Source: CAYPNP01 sp964412195 (lineage in GTDB: Bacteria; Acidobacteriota; JAAYUB01). From it: 64,000 nt of DNA. Where the stretch lies: positions 20,654-84,653 of the forward strand of contig CAYPNP010000019.1 of NCBI GenBank assembly GCA_964412195.1, read 5' to 3'. Shown here in pieces: positions 41,399 to 49,831 of this stretch (the first letter of the stretch is position 1; each line of letters begins with the position of its first letter). A program made the translations under genes and the position numbers. The notes below the pieces were generated by a model, which was given only the letters and a program-made list of their open reading frames with translations, had not been told where the DNA came from and ran no database searches.

Positions 41399-42191
41399 CC
41401 TGCTGCGCCGCCTGGCGGTCCGCCATGGGCTGTTCCTGGGGATCTGCGCCGTCCTGCTGGCGGGGTTCGAGTACCTGGTCTGCGCGTTCGTGGCCACCTT
41501 CAACGTGGCCGGGGCGGTGGAGGAGCTGTTCAAGTCGCTGCCGCCCGTCGTCCAGGCGGTGCTGGGGCCGCAGATCGCCGCCTTCCTGAGCCCCCGCGGG
41601 CTGGTCGCCTTCGGCTGGGAGCATCCGGTGGCCCAGGCGCTGGGCACGGCCGTCGCCATCGTGCTGGCGGCCCGGGCGGTGGCGGGGGAGATCGAGGACG
41701 GGGCGCTGGAGCTGGTGCTGAGCCAGCCGGTGAGCCGGGCGGAGTACCTGGGCGCCCACGGCCTGTTCGGCCTCGGAGCACTGGCGGGCTTGAGCCTGGC
41801 CGGCTGCGCGGGCACCGCCCTGGGGTCGCTGGCGTTCGGCGTGAAGCTGGGCGGCGCGGGCGGCCTGCTGCGGCTGGCGGGGATGTTCTTCCTGCTGCAG
41901 GCGGCCTGGTTCGGGGCGACCCTGGCCGTGTCGGCGTTCGGGCGGGAGGGCGGCCGGGCGGCGGGGATCGGCTTCCTGCTGGCGCTGGTCTCCTACCTCG
42001 GCCAGGCCGTCGGCAAGCTGCTGCCGTCGGCCGCGTTCATCCTGCCGTACTGCCTGCACGACTACTACGAGCCGCGGGCGATCCTGCTGACGGGCGCCGT
42101 GGCCGGGACGCCGCTGGCGGTGCTGCTCGGCGTGGCGGTGACGGGCTTGGCCGTAGCGTTCGCGCGGTTCCTGAGAAGAGATATCCCCTGA
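41391..42191 (+). CDS. ABC-2 type transporter permease
   Basis: 266 residues starting at GTG inside the end of the ATPase gene. Six hydrophobic segments are visible, including LFLGICAVLLAGFEYLV, ALGTAVAIVLAARAVAG, LFGLGALAGLSLAGCAG and VLLGVAVTGLAVAFARF. The phrase EIEDGALELVLSQPVSRAEY, following the second helix, is characteristic of NosY/ABC-2 permeases (ABC2_membrane_5-like). It forms an exporter with the preceding ATPase. The following 290 bp contains only short tandem repeats. Confidence 0.85.
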   Translation: MRNLLRRLAVRHGLFLGICAVLLAGFEYLVCAFVATFNVAGAVEELFKSLPPVVQAVLGPQIAAFLSPRGLVAFGWEHPVAQALGTAVAIVLAARAVAGEIEDGALELVLSQPVSRAEYLGAHGLFGLGALAGLSLAGCAGTALGSLAFGVKLGGAGGLLRLAGMFFLLQAAWFGATLAVSAFGREGGRAAGIGFLLALVSYLGQAVGKLLPSAAFILPYCLHDYYEPRAILLTGAVAGTPLAVLLGVAVTGLAVAFARFLRRDIP

Positions 42192-42193
42192 CC

Positions 42194-42415
42194 ATCGTGC
42201 TCGTAATCGTGCTCGTGCTCGTAATCGAGGCTCGGGACTCGAGGCTCGAGACTCGGGGATCTCGAAAATGACTTGGTTGACCCCTGTTCCCGACTCTCCA
42301 GCCTCCAGCCTCTTGCCTTCAGCCCCGAGCCCCTAGCCTCTAGCCCCTAGCCTCTAGCCCCTAGCCTCTAGCCCCTAGCCCCGAGCCCCTAGCCTCCAGC
42401 CTCCAGCCTCGAAAA
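42194..42415. repeat. Heptamer-array region with inverted arms
   Basis: On the left are CTCGTAAT, CTCGGGA and CTCGAGA units; on the right are about 20 units of CCCTAGC, CTCTAGC, CCTCCAG and CCCCGAG. Parts of the two halves are complementary (CTCGGGACTCGAGGCTCGAG against CTCGAGG-type units read in reverse), so the region can fold back on itself. It fills the gap after the ABC genes and no coding sequence is evident. Confidence 0.7.
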
Positions 42416-42480
42416 AGTGCTTTCCCGGCAAGCGTTTTAAGGTAAACTAGCACCCAACAATCTTCCCAAGGAGTTCCCCC

Positions 42481-43941
42481 ATGCGCCCGAAGCTGCGTTT
42501 CCTGGAGCCGGAACTGCTGGAGCGGATCGTGGCCGAGGCCCGCGACGTGCTGGCCCACCTCGGCATGGAAATCCACAATCCCGAGGCGCTGGCCCTGCTG
42601 GCCGACCACGGCGCCACGGTCAGTCTTTCAGACCAGCGGGCGCTCTTCCCGGGAGATCTCGTCGACCAGGCCCTCAAGACCGCCGCCCGCGAGTTCCGGC
42701 TCTACGATTCGCTGGGCCAGGAGACGCACCGCTTCGCCGGCGACAACGTCTACTTCACCCCCGGCTCGGCGGCGCTCTACATCCTCGACCCCGACACCGG
42801 CCGGTCGCGCCACCCCACCACCGCCGACTACGTCCGCTACGCCCGGCTGGTCGGCAAACTGCCCCACATCGCCTCCCAGAGCACGGCCCTGGTCCCGCAG
42901 GACGTCCCGGCGGAGATCCAGGACAGCTACCGCCTCTATCTCAGCCTGCTCCACTGCGAGAAGCCGGTGGTCACCGGGGCGTTCTCGGCCGAGGCCTTCG
43001 GCATCATGAAGGAGCTGCAGGCGCTGGTGCGGGGCGGCGACGCGGCCCTGGCGGAGAAACCGCTGACCATCTTCTCCTGCTGCCCCACGGCGCCGCTCAA
43101 GTGGAGCCACGCCACCTCGGCCAACCTCATGGACTGCGCCCGGGCGGGCATCCCGGTGGAATACATCGCCATGCCGCTGTCGGGCTTCATGGCGCCGGTG
43201 ACGCTGGTGGGCACGCTGGTCCAGCACACCGCCGAGACCCTCAGCGGCATCGTGCTGACCCAGCTGGTCCGGCCCGGCGCGCCGGCGCTCTTCGGCGGCT
43301 CGCCGGCGGCGTTCGACGTGCGCTACGAGACCACGCCCATGGGGGCCGTCGAGACCATGATGACCGACTGCGCCTACAGCGAGATCGGCCGGTCGCTGGG
43401 GCTGCCCACCCAGGCCTACATCGCCCTGAGCGACGCCAAGCTCCTGGACGCGCAGGCCGGCCTGGAGACCGGCGTCGGGGCCACGCTGGCGGCGCTGTCG
43501 GGCATCAACAGCGTGTCCGGGCCCGGCATGCTGGACTTCGAGAGCTGCCAGAGCCTGGAGAAGCTGGTCCTGGACAACGAGATCTGCGGCATGGTCTTGC
43601 GGATGGCGGCCGGCATCGAGGAGCGGGAGGATTTTCCGGCGCGACCGCACTTCGAGGAGCTGCTCCGCGACAAGCACCTGCTCATCGCCAAGCACACCCG
43701 CAAGTACCTGCGGAAGGAGCACTTCTTCCCCGGCCCGGTGATCGACCGGGCGCCCCGGGCCCGCTGGCTCGAGGAGGGCGGGACCACGCTGCTGGAGCGG
43801 GCCCGCCGCGAGGTCGACCGGCTGCTCGGCGAAGCTCCACCGGTGCGGCTGCCCGCGGACGTCCAGCGGGCGCTGCGGGAGCGCATGGCCGCCGAGGCCC
43901 GCCGGTTCGGCATGGAGGCGCTGCCATCGGAAACGGTATGA
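42481..43941 (+). CDS. MttB-family (trimethylamine/quaternary amine) corrinoid methyltransferase, non-pyrrolysine type
   Basis: 486 residues of the MttB superfamily TIM barrel. Recognisable stretches include ARDVLAHLGMEIHNPEA near the N-terminus, NVYFTPGSAALYILD, ALVPQDVPAEIQDSYRLYL, FSCCPTAPLKWS, MPLSGFMAPVTLVGTLVQHT and LSGINSVSGPGMLDFE. No in-frame TAG is present, so it belongs to the non-pyrrolysine group, whose characterised members demethylate quaternary amines such as glycine betaine, proline betaine or carnitine and methylate a corrinoid protein. AAGGAG precedes the ATG. Its stop overlaps the next gene (ATGA), and a corrinoid protein and a homocysteine methyltransferase follow, so methyl transfer to homocysteine is likely. 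Substrate unknown. Confidence 0.88.
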   Translation: MRPKLRFLEPELLERIVAEARDVLAHLGMEIHNPEALALLADHGATVSLSDQRALFPGDLVDQALKTAAREFRLYDSLGQETHRFAGDNVYFTPGSAALYILDPDTGRSRHPTTADYVRYARLVGKLPHIASQSTALVPQDVPAEIQDSYRLYLSLLHCEKPVVTGAFSAEAFGIMKELQALVRGGDAALAEKPLTIFSCCPTAPLKWSHATSANLMDCARAGIPVEYIAMPLSGFMAPVTLVGTLVQHTAETLSGIVLTQLVRPGAPALFGGSPAAFDVRYETTPMGAVETMMTDCAYSEIGRSLGLPTQAYIALSDAKLLDAQAGLETGVGATLAALSGINSVSGPGMLDFESCQSLEKLVLDNEICGMVLRMAAGIEEREDFPARPHFEELLRDKHLLIAKHTRKYLRKEHFFPGPVIDRAPRARWLEEGGTTLLERARREVDRLLGEAPPVRLPADVQRALRERMAAEARRFGMEALPSETV

Positions 43942-44759
43942 GACAGGTCACGCACTTCTCCCCGGCCGAGGCCCTGTACATCGCGGCCGAGGACCGGCCC
44001 GAAGCCTACCACGGGATGGTGGTGGAGCGCGTCCGCGCCGGCGAAGTGCTGAGCCTGCCGGCGGCGGTCTGGCGGCAGCTGGGCCTGGGCGGGCGCGAGC
44101 CGGACGCCCGCACGGCGGCCATGGGCCGGCGGGCGCTGGCGGAATATCTGGAGTTGGCCCGGCCGGTCGGGGTCCAGGAGGAGATCCGGACGGAGGATTT
44201 CGCCGCGGTGTTTGCGGGCGAGGGGCAGAACGAAGCGGGCGCGCCCCTGGCCGGGATCTTCCCCCGCGCGGGGCGGCTGGCCCTCTTCGCGGCAACCCTC
44301 GGACCGGAGGTCAGCCGCCGGATCTCCGAGCTGTTCGCCGCCCAGGACTTCGCCCTGGGGGCCGTGCTGGACGCCGTGGCGAGCGTGGCCGCCGACGGCA
44401 TGACGGCGGTGCTGGAGCAGCGTCTGGGCGCCCGCCTCGCGGAGGCGGCGCCCCGGGGACCGGCGCCGGCCGTGCTGGCGTACAGCCCCGGCTACTGCGG
44501 CTGGCACGTCAGCGGCCAGCGGCGGCTGTTCGCGCAGCTGCGGCCGGAGGAGGCGGGCGTCACCCTGCGGCCCAGCTGCCTGATGGAGCCACTGAAGTCG
44601 GTCTCGGGCGTACTGGTGGCGGGCGCGCCGGAGATCCACCGTTTCGCCGACAGCTTTGGCTTTTGCGAGGCCTGCGCGACCCACGCCTGCCGTGCCCGCC
44701 AGGCCCGCCTCGGAGATTGTGGGACGGAGAAGGGGATCAGGAACTTGGACGCGGATTGA
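43938..44759 (+). CDS. MetH-type cobalamin reactivation-domain protein
   Basis: 273 residues, translationally coupled to the MttB gene by an ATGA overlap. The C-terminal 150 residues match the SAM-binding activation domain of cobalamin-dependent methionine synthase as found in stand-alone proteins of corrinoid systems: SPGYCGWHVSGQRRLF is the key motif, followed by LRPSCLMEPLKSVSG. Cys residues cluster at the end (FCEACATHACRARQ), which may bind a metal or cluster. The expected role is reductive methylation of the adjacent corrinoid protein after inactivation to cob(II). The final codons and stop (NLDAD then TGA) are supplied by a dispersed GACGCGGATT repeat. Confidence 0.8.
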   Translation: MRQVTHFSPAEALYIAAEDRPEAYHGMVVERVRAGEVLSLPAAVWRQLGLGGREPDARTAAMGRRALAEYLELARPVGVQEEIRTEDFAAVFAGEGQNEAGAPLAGIFPRAGRLALFAATLGPEVSRRISELFAAQDFALGAVLDAVASVAADGMTAVLEQRLGARLAEAAPRGPAPAVLAYSPGYCGWHVSGQRRLFAQLRPEEAGVTLRPSCLMEPLKSVSGVLVAGAPEIHRFADSFGFCEACATHACRARQARLGDCGTEKGIRNLDAD

Positions 44760-44846
44760 CGCGGATTCACGCGGATGGGATTAAAGTTTCATGGATCATG
44801 AGCTCAGCGCGGTTCAGGAAATATCCGCGTTGATCCGCGTCGGATT
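44749..44846. repeat. Palindromic dispersed repeat of GACGCGGATT units
   Basis: The left arm (44749-44776) has three GACGCGGATT-type 10-nt units, and the right arm (44821-44846) is their inverted complement. It lies between the activation protein and the corrinoid protein and provides the stop codon of the former. A longer relative is at 45590-45706. Confidence 0.75.
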
Positions 44847-44870
44847 CAATTCGACGAATCAGGAGAGAAG

Positions 44871-45509
44871 ATGGAAATCTTGAAACAGATCTCGGAGGCG
44901 CTGCTGGCGGGGGACGACGAGCGGGTGCCGGAGCTGGCCGGGCAGGCGCTGCAGCAGGGCCTGGCGCCGGCGCGGATCCTCAACGAGGGCCTGATCGCGG
45001 GCATGGAGGAAGTGGGCCGCCAGTTCAAGTGCCACGACATGTTCCTGCCGGACGTCCTGCTGGCGGCCCGGGCCATGACCGCGGGGATGGAAGTGCTGCG
45101 GCCGGTGCTGATCCGGGACGGCGTGGCCTCCCGGGGCAAGGTGGTCTTGGGCACGGTCCAGGGCGACCTGCACGACATCGGCAAGAACCTGGTGGGGATC
45201 CTGCTGCGCGGGGCCGGCTTCGAGGTGATCGACCTCGGTCACGACGTCGCGCCGGAGGCCTTCGCCGAGGCAGCCGCGCGGGAAGGCGCCGCCGTGGTGG
45301 GAATGTCGGCGCTGCTCACCACCACCATGCCGGCGATGCAGCGGACGGTGGAGGCGCTGCGGGCGCGCGGCCTCGGCGGCCGGGTCAAAACCATCGTCGG
45401 CGGCGCCCCGGTGACGGAGGAGTTCGCCCGCTCCATCGGCGCCGACGCCCACGCTTTCGACGGCACCAGCGCGGTCGAGCGCGTCGCGGCGCTCGTCCAC
45501 GGCGCCTGA
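44871..45509 (+). CDS. Methyltransferase cognate corrinoid protein (MtbC/MttC-like)
   Basis: 212 residues with the two-domain layout of small corrinoid proteins. A helical cap (B12-binding_2) occupies residues 1-88 with the ending FLPDVLLAARAM. A Rossmann-like cobalamin-binding domain follows with the ligand motif GDLHDIGKN near residue 104 (DxHxxG, His as lower ligand), then VGMSALLTTTMPAM and VGGAPVTEEFARSIGAD. It carries the methyl group as methyl-cob(III)alamin between the MttB enzyme and a second methyltransferase. AGGAGA precedes the ATG by 6 bases. Repeats flank both sides. Confidence 0.92.
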   Translation: MEILKQISEALLAGDDERVPELAGQALQQGLAPARILNEGLIAGMEEVGRQFKCHDMFLPDVLLAARAMTAGMEVLRPVLIRDGVASRGKVVLGTVQGDLHDIGKNLVGILLRGAGFEVIDLGHDVAPEAFAEAAAREGAAVVGMSALLTTTMPAMQRTVEALRARGLGGRVKTIVGGAPVTEEFARSIGADAHAFDGTSAVERVAALVHGA

Positions 45510-45536
45510 ACCGCGAGAGAGTGCGGAGGCGGAAGT

Positions 45537-45750
45537 TCGCGCAGAGACGCAGGGAGCGTAGAGGATCTCGATGAGCGAGATGGAGAGAACCTTTGACGCG
45601 GATTCACGCGGATTGACGCGGATGGACACGGATGGGAGCCTTTAAGTGGTTGGAACCAATCAATCATCTGGTTTGATCCCTGTAGATCCGCGTGGATCCG
45701 CTTCAAAGATTGTTCCAGTGACCTCCACGATCTCCGCGCCGCTGCGTGAG
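45537..45750. repeat. Nested double palindrome of two dispersed repeat families
   Basis: Outer arms: CGCAGAGACGCAGGGAGCG (from 45538) and its complement ending about 45749. Inner arms: GACGCGGATTCACGCGGATT (from 45595) and ATCCGCGTGGATCCGC (45686). One repeat family appears to have inserted inside another. It lies between the corrinoid and homocysteine methyltransferase genes. Confidence 0.7.
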
Positions 45751-45799
45751 ATGATTGCCGGATCGGGATCAGACATCCAATCGGAGGATGGCCAATTCG

Positions 45800-46714
45800 A
45801 TGAACGTGGAGAATAAATTGTCCAGCCTGATGGACCGGATCCGGGCGGGGGAGGTGCTGCTGGCCGACGGGGCCATGGGCACCCAGCTCATGGCCCGGGG
45901 CCTCGCCGGCGGCCAGTGTCCCGAGTCGGTCAACCTCGACCGGCCCGAGATCCTGGCGGAGATCTCCGCCGCCTACCGGGACGCCGGCGCCGACATCCTG
46001 CAGGCCAATACCTTCGGCGGCAACCCGCTGCGCCTGGCCCGCCACGCCCTGGACGGCCGGACCGAGGCCGTGAACGCCGCGGCGGTAGAGGTGGTCCGGC
46101 GCGCGGCGGGCGGCCGGGTGTACGTGGCCGTATCCATCGGGCCGACCGGCCGGATCCTCAAACCCTACGGTGACACCGAGCCGGCCGAGGTGGCCGCCGC
46201 CTTCCAGCGGCAACTGCGGGCCGTCGCCGCCGCCGGCGGGGTGGACCTGGTCATCGTCGAGACCATGACCGACCTGGAAGAGGCCAAGGCGGCGGTGCGG
46301 GCGGCCAGGGAAGCGCTGCCCGGCGTGCCGGTGGCGGCCACCCTGACCTTCGAGGCGACGAAGCGGGGCTTCCGGACCATCATGGGGACGGCCGTTTCCC
46401 AAGCCGTGCGGGAGCTGACGGGGGCGGGGGCGGACATCACCGGCTCCAACTGCGGCAACGGCATCGAGACCATGGTCCGGGTCGCCGCGGAGTTCCGCCA
46501 GTGCACCAACGGCCCGCTCCTGATCCAGGCCAACGCCGGGCTGCCGGAAATCGTGGACGGGGCGCCGGTGTGGCCCGAATCGCCGGAATTTTTCGCCGAA
46601 AAGGCCGCCGGGCTGCTGGAGCTGGGCGTAAACATCGTCGGCGGCTGCTGCGGCACGACGCCGGAGCACATCGCCGCCCTCCGCCGCCTCATCGATTCAT
46701 ACAAGAAAAATTAA
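45800..46714 (+). CDS. Homocysteine S-methyltransferase family protein (MetH-N/BHMT-like)
   Basis: About 304 residues of a zinc-dependent TIM barrel. LLADGAMGTQLMARGL at the start, ANTFGGNPLRL, VSIGPTGRILKPYG, then GSNCGNG and GGCCGTTPEHI, which give the three Cys zinc ligands, are all characteristic. The enzyme transfers a methyl group to homocysteine, forming methionine. It is the length of the isolated MetH homocysteine domain, without cobalamin or folate domains. The start was placed at the ATG 12 bases after GGAGG; an ATG at 45788 abuts the same GGAGG and is less likely. With the nearby corrinoid and activation proteins it forms a split methionine synthase-like set. Confidence 0.88.
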   Translation: MNVENKLSSLMDRIRAGEVLLADGAMGTQLMARGLAGGQCPESVNLDRPEILAEISAAYRDAGADILQANTFGGNPLRLARHALDGRTEAVNAAAVEVVRRAAGGRVYVAVSIGPTGRILKPYGDTEPAEVAAAFQRQLRAVAAAGGVDLVIVETMTDLEEAKAAVRAAREALPGVPVAATLTFEATKRGFRTIMGTAVSQAVRELTGAGADITGSNCGNGIETMVRVAAEFRQCTNGPLLIQANAGLPEIVDGAPVWPESPEFFAEKAAGLLELGVNIVGGCCGTTPEHIAALRRLIDSYKKN

Positions 46715-46883
46715 CCGCAAAGACGCAAAGAACACAAAGCGCAATCTAACGCCGAACGTCCAACTTCGAACGCTGAACGCTGAACGGGAACACGGAGATC
46801 ATTGCTGATCGGGGCCCCGTTCGACTTTCAGAGTTCGACGTTGGGCGTTGGATTGTGCTTTGCGTTCTTTGCGCCTTTGCGGT
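46714..46883. repeat. 170-bp inverted repeat between convergent genes
   Basis: The left arm begins ACCGCAAAGACGCAAAGAAC, and the right arm is its inverted complement over about 65 bp with roughly ten mismatches. It starts at the stop codon of the homocysteine methyltransferase gene and ends 8 bp before the stop of the aldehyde dehydrogenase gene, so it could serve as a bidirectional terminator. Confidence 0.8.
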
Positions 46884-46891
46884 GAGATCTC

Positions 46892-48337
46892 TTAAGAGAG
46901 GTTGAGGACAAGGAGGCGGGGCTCGGTCATCTCCTCGATGGCGTACCGGATCCCCTCCCGCCCGAAGCCGCTCTGCTTCACCCCGCCGTAGGGCATGTGG
47001 TCGACGCGCCAGGTCGGCACGTCGTTGATCACCACGCCGCCCACCTCCAGCGTCTCGAAGGCCCGCCAGGCGCGGCGCAGGTCGTGGGTGAAAACGCCCG
47101 CCTGCAGGCCGAAATCGCCGGCGTTGGCCATGGCCAGGGCGTCCTCGAAAGTTTGGTAAGACGCCACGGTCACCACCGGCGCGAAGATCTCCCGGCAGTT
47201 GACTTTCGCCTGGAGCGGGGCGTCGGCGATGACTGTGGGCTCCACCAGGTGGCCCTCGATGCGGCCGCCCACCAGAAAGCGGGCGCCGGCGGCCTCGGCC
47301 TCGTCGAACCACCGGCCCACCCGGACGCTCTCCGCGGGGGCGATCAGGGACGACAAGTCGGAGGTTTCGTCGAGGGGATGCCCCACCTTCAGCGCCTTGA
47401 CCTTCGGCAGGAACAGGCTCAGGAAGCGGTCGTAGACGTCGCGCTGGACCAGCACCCGCTGGACGCTGATGCAGCTCTGGCCGGCGTAGCTGAAGCCGCC
47501 CATGACCACCCGGTCGGCGGCCAGTTCCAGGTTGGCGTCGCCGTGGACGATCACCGCCGCATTGCCGCCCAGCTCCAGGCACACCCGCTTGCGCCCGGCG
47601 CGGCGCTTCATGTCCCAACCCACGGCGGGGCTGCCGGTGAAGGTCAGGAGCTTGAACCGTTCGTCCTCCACCAGCGGGGCGGCGTCGGAACTGGCCAGCG
47701 GCAGCACGCTCAATCCGCCGGCCGGCCAGCCGGCTTCGGCGATGAGCCCGGCCAGGGCCAGGGCCGACATCGGCGTCTGGGAGGCGGGCTTGAGCACCAC
47801 GGGGCAGCCGGCGGCCATGGCCGGGGCCAGCTTGTGGGCCACCAGGTTCAGCGGGAAGTTGAACGGGGTCACGGCGGCCACGGGGCCGACGGGGAAGCGC
47901 CGGACAATGCCCTGCCGGCCCTCGCCGACGGGAGCGGCGTCCAGGGCCAGGGACTCGCCGGGCAGACGGTGGGCTTCTTCCGCTGCCTGGGCGAATGTGA
48001 AAATGGCACGCTGGACCTCGGCCCGCGCCTGCCGAATGGGCTTGCCAGCCTCCAGCGCCAGGGTACGGGCGAATTCCTCGGCGCGGGCGGCCAGGCCGGC
48101 CTCCACCGCCCGCAGGATCGCCTTGCGCCGGTGGGCGGGGAGCTTGCGGACGGCCTCGGCCGCCTCGACGGCGGCCCGGGTGGCCTCCTCCAGCTCGGCG
48201 GGACCGGCGCGGTGGACGATCCCAGCGACTTCCTGGTCGTACGGGCAGCGGACCTCGTAGGGCGTCCCGCCGTCGCGGAATTCCCCGGCGAGGAAATATT
48301 TCCAGTGATGGAATTTCTTGGGGGTGGCTTTGGTCAT
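46892..48337 (-). CDS. NAD(P)-dependent aldehyde dehydrogenase
   Basis: 481 residues, full length for the superfamily. Visible catalytic elements: PFNFPLN (oxyanion Asn), LKPASQTP, FTGSPAVGWDM (cofactor-binding GSxxxG-like), LELGGNAA (general-base Glu), GQSCISVQRV (nucleophile Cys) and EIFAPVVTV. Overall wording is closest to lactaldehyde/phosphonoacetaldehyde/succinate-semialdehyde-type enzymes of the non-acylating group. AGGAGG lies five bases before the ATG. No pathway partner is adjacent, so the aldehyde is unknown. Confidence 0.9.
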   Translation of the reverse strand: MTKATPKKFHHWKYFLAGEFRDGGTPYEVRCPYDQEVAGIVHRAGPAELEEATRAAVEAAEAVRKLPAHRRKAILRAVEAGLAARAEEFARTLALEAGKPIRQARAEVQRAIFTFAQAAEEAHRLPGESLALDAAPVGEGRQGIVRRFPVGPVAAVTPFNFPLNLVAHKLAPAMAAGCPVVLKPASQTPMSALALAGLIAEAGWPAGGLSVLPLASSDAAPLVEDERFKLLTFTGSPAVGWDMKRRAGRKRVCLELGGNAAVIVHGDANLELAADRVVMGGFSYAGQSCISVQRVLVQRDVYDRFLSLFLPKVKALKVGHPLDETSDLSSLIAPAESVRVGRWFDEAEAAGARFLVGGRIEGHLVEPTVIADAPLQAKVNCREIFAPVVTVASYQTFEDALAMANAGDFGLQAGVFTHDLRRAWRAFETLEVGGVVINDVPTWRVDHMPYGGVKQSGFGREGIRYAIEEMTEPRLLVLNLS

Positions 48338-48357
48338 GGGGACCTCCTTGCTGCAAG

Positions 48358-48656
48358 CATTATACGGTGAATCGGTGAATCGGTTAATGGGTGAATCGGT
48401 GGAGCGGACCGGCGACTGATGACCGGTGACCGATCGTAATCGTCGATCGTAATCGTGTGCTTGATCGTAATCGTAATCGAAACAAGAAATTACACGCAGA
48501 GACGCAGAGTCCGCAGAGGAGGGGAGCGGTCATCGGCATCAGGGTCGGTATCGGTATCGGCATCGGGGTCGGAGATCGCAGTCGATTCGGGACTCAAAGC
48601 CGATTACCGATTGCGATACCGATTCCGATACCGATTCCGATACCGATACCGATGGG
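48358..48656. repeat. Cluster of short-period repeats (8-, 7- and 6-nt units) without a gene
   Basis: From left to right: GGTGAATC units (48366-48402), GATCGTAATC units (48430-48480), one ACGCAGAGACGCAGAG copy (48491-48518) and an inverted pair of 6-nt arrays, CGGTAT (48545-48573) and CCGATA (48600-48653). The last pair lies 14 bp from the 3' end of the minus-strand gene at 48670 and can fold as a long hairpin. Confidence 0.75.
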
Positions 48657-48669
48657 GGAGGAGATCCTG

Positions 48670-49545
48670 TCAGTTCTTCGGCGGGAACACGAGGTCGTAG
48701 AACGTGCTCTCCGACAGGAGGTTGTAGGTCGTGAAGAAGAACACCCGGACCTTGGCCCGGACCTTCAGCAGGGAGACGAACCACACGCCGTTGGGCTGGG
48801 GCTTTCGCTCGTAGTCGATCCGCAGGTAGGTCACGTTGGCCAGGATGCCCCAGCCGATGCGGATGGTGTCGGGATTGGTCACCTCGGCCTTCATCAGCTC
48901 CTTCGACTCCTCGTCCACCCAGGCGTGGCCGGTGATGTTCTCCAGGATCTTGGAGGCGATCTTGCGCTCCGGGAACTTCCCGGGGATGGGGTCGAAGCGG
49001 ATCTTGATGGCGGTCCGGCCCCAGAGCGGCTCCCGGGCCTCGATCTTGTAGGTGTAGCGGTCCAGCAGCGGCGTCAGGTAGATGGCGTCGATCTTCTCCT
49101 TCTTGGGCGGATTGGCGATGTCCTCGTCGATCTGCTTCTTTTTCCGCTCCTCCTGGGCCTTCAGGGAGGATTCGGGATAGGGGGCGCCGTTCTTCTGCTC
49201 CAGCACGTAGACGGGTTTGTGCCGGTACCAGGTGATGCGGTAGATCTCGTCCAGCCTGTCCTTGATCTTGTCGCCGTCGAAGTTGGTGGTGACGCGGTGC
49301 TCGCGGTAGTCGGGCTCCGGCGGATTCTTCTCCCAGTCCAGCACCTTCCGGATCACCAGGGGCATGAACTCCCGTTCGGCGGGCAGCGGCCGGTCGTTCT
49401 TCGGCTGCTCGGCGTTCTGGAGCGCCGGGAAAGCGAGTGGGGCGAGGGACAGGAAAATGATCGGAACGGCAAGCAACCGGCGGGAAGCGCAGGAGAGCCG
49501 GAAGGAACCAGGCGGCACAGGGAGGATCAGCGGTCCGAATCTCAC
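48670..49545 (-). CDS. Secreted protein, possibly LolA/lipoprotein-sorting-like fold
   Basis: 291 residues beginning at GTG after GAGGTGA. A signal peptide is likely (LLAVPIIFLSLAPLAFPALQ near residues 24-43). The mature part has a charged linker (KAQEERKKKQIDEDIANPP) and beta-rich segments such as YTYKIEAREPLWGRTAIKIR and GVWFVSLLKVRAKVRVFFFT, which fit the LolA/LolB-like half-barrel. No catalytic motif. The family could not be named. Repeats follow on both sides, and the gene appears monocistronic. Confidence 0.6.
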   Translation of the reverse strand: MRFGPLILPVPPGSFRLSCASRRLLAVPIIFLSLAPLAFPALQNAEQPKNDRPLPAEREFMPLVIRKVLDWEKNPPEPDYREHRVTTNFDGDKIKDRLDEIYRITWYRHKPVYVLEQKNGAPYPESSLKAQEERKKKQIDEDIANPPKKEKIDAIYLTPLLDRYTYKIEAREPLWGRTAIKIRFDPIPGKFPERKIASKILENITGHAWVDEESKELMKAEVTNPDTIRIGWGILANVTYLRIDYERKPQPNGVWFVSLLKVRAKVRVFFFTTYNLLSESTFYDLVFPPKN

Positions 49546-49639
49546 GGGGTCACCTCACGGCATGAAAGACGCGGGAGATTGTAACCCAGAATCGGCCGTT
49601 CGTCATCCCGATCCCGATCGTGCTCGTGCTTGTCATCGA

Positions 49640-49822
49640 AAATAAAATCACGCAGAAGCGCAATGAACGCAGAGAGCGCCGGAACTCAGCGGTCAAGCTG
49701 GATTCGAGATCGTGCGGACGGGGACGTCCGCGCTCCGTAGCTCGCGACCTCCGGGCGCGTGTCCCGGCGGCCGGGACGAGGCGGATCTTCCTCCCGCGCC
49801 GGGGACGGCGCGGGTTGTGCGT
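49640..49822. repeat. GCAGAG-type repeat plus inverted fragment of the composite repeat
   Basis: 49648-49685 carries a degraded ACGCAGAAGCGC/ACGCAGAGAGCGC copy. From 49706 to 49822 the sequence is the reverse complement of the right half of the composite RHS insertions (GGGACGTCCGCGCTCC, TAGCTCGCGACCTCCGGGCG, CGCCGGGGACGGCGCG). This intergenic stretch before the tRNA holds no gene. Confidence 0.65.
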
Positions 49823-49831
49823 TCATCCCGA

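Noticed and set aside
42194..42415. CRISPR array
   Set aside because: The units are 7 nt without spacers; no 25-40-bp direct repeat with unique spacers and no cas genes are present anywhere in the window.
42481..43941. Pyrrolysine-containing trimethylamine methyltransferase
   Set aside because: There is no in-frame TAG, and the gene reads through at normal length as a non-Pyl MttB homologue.
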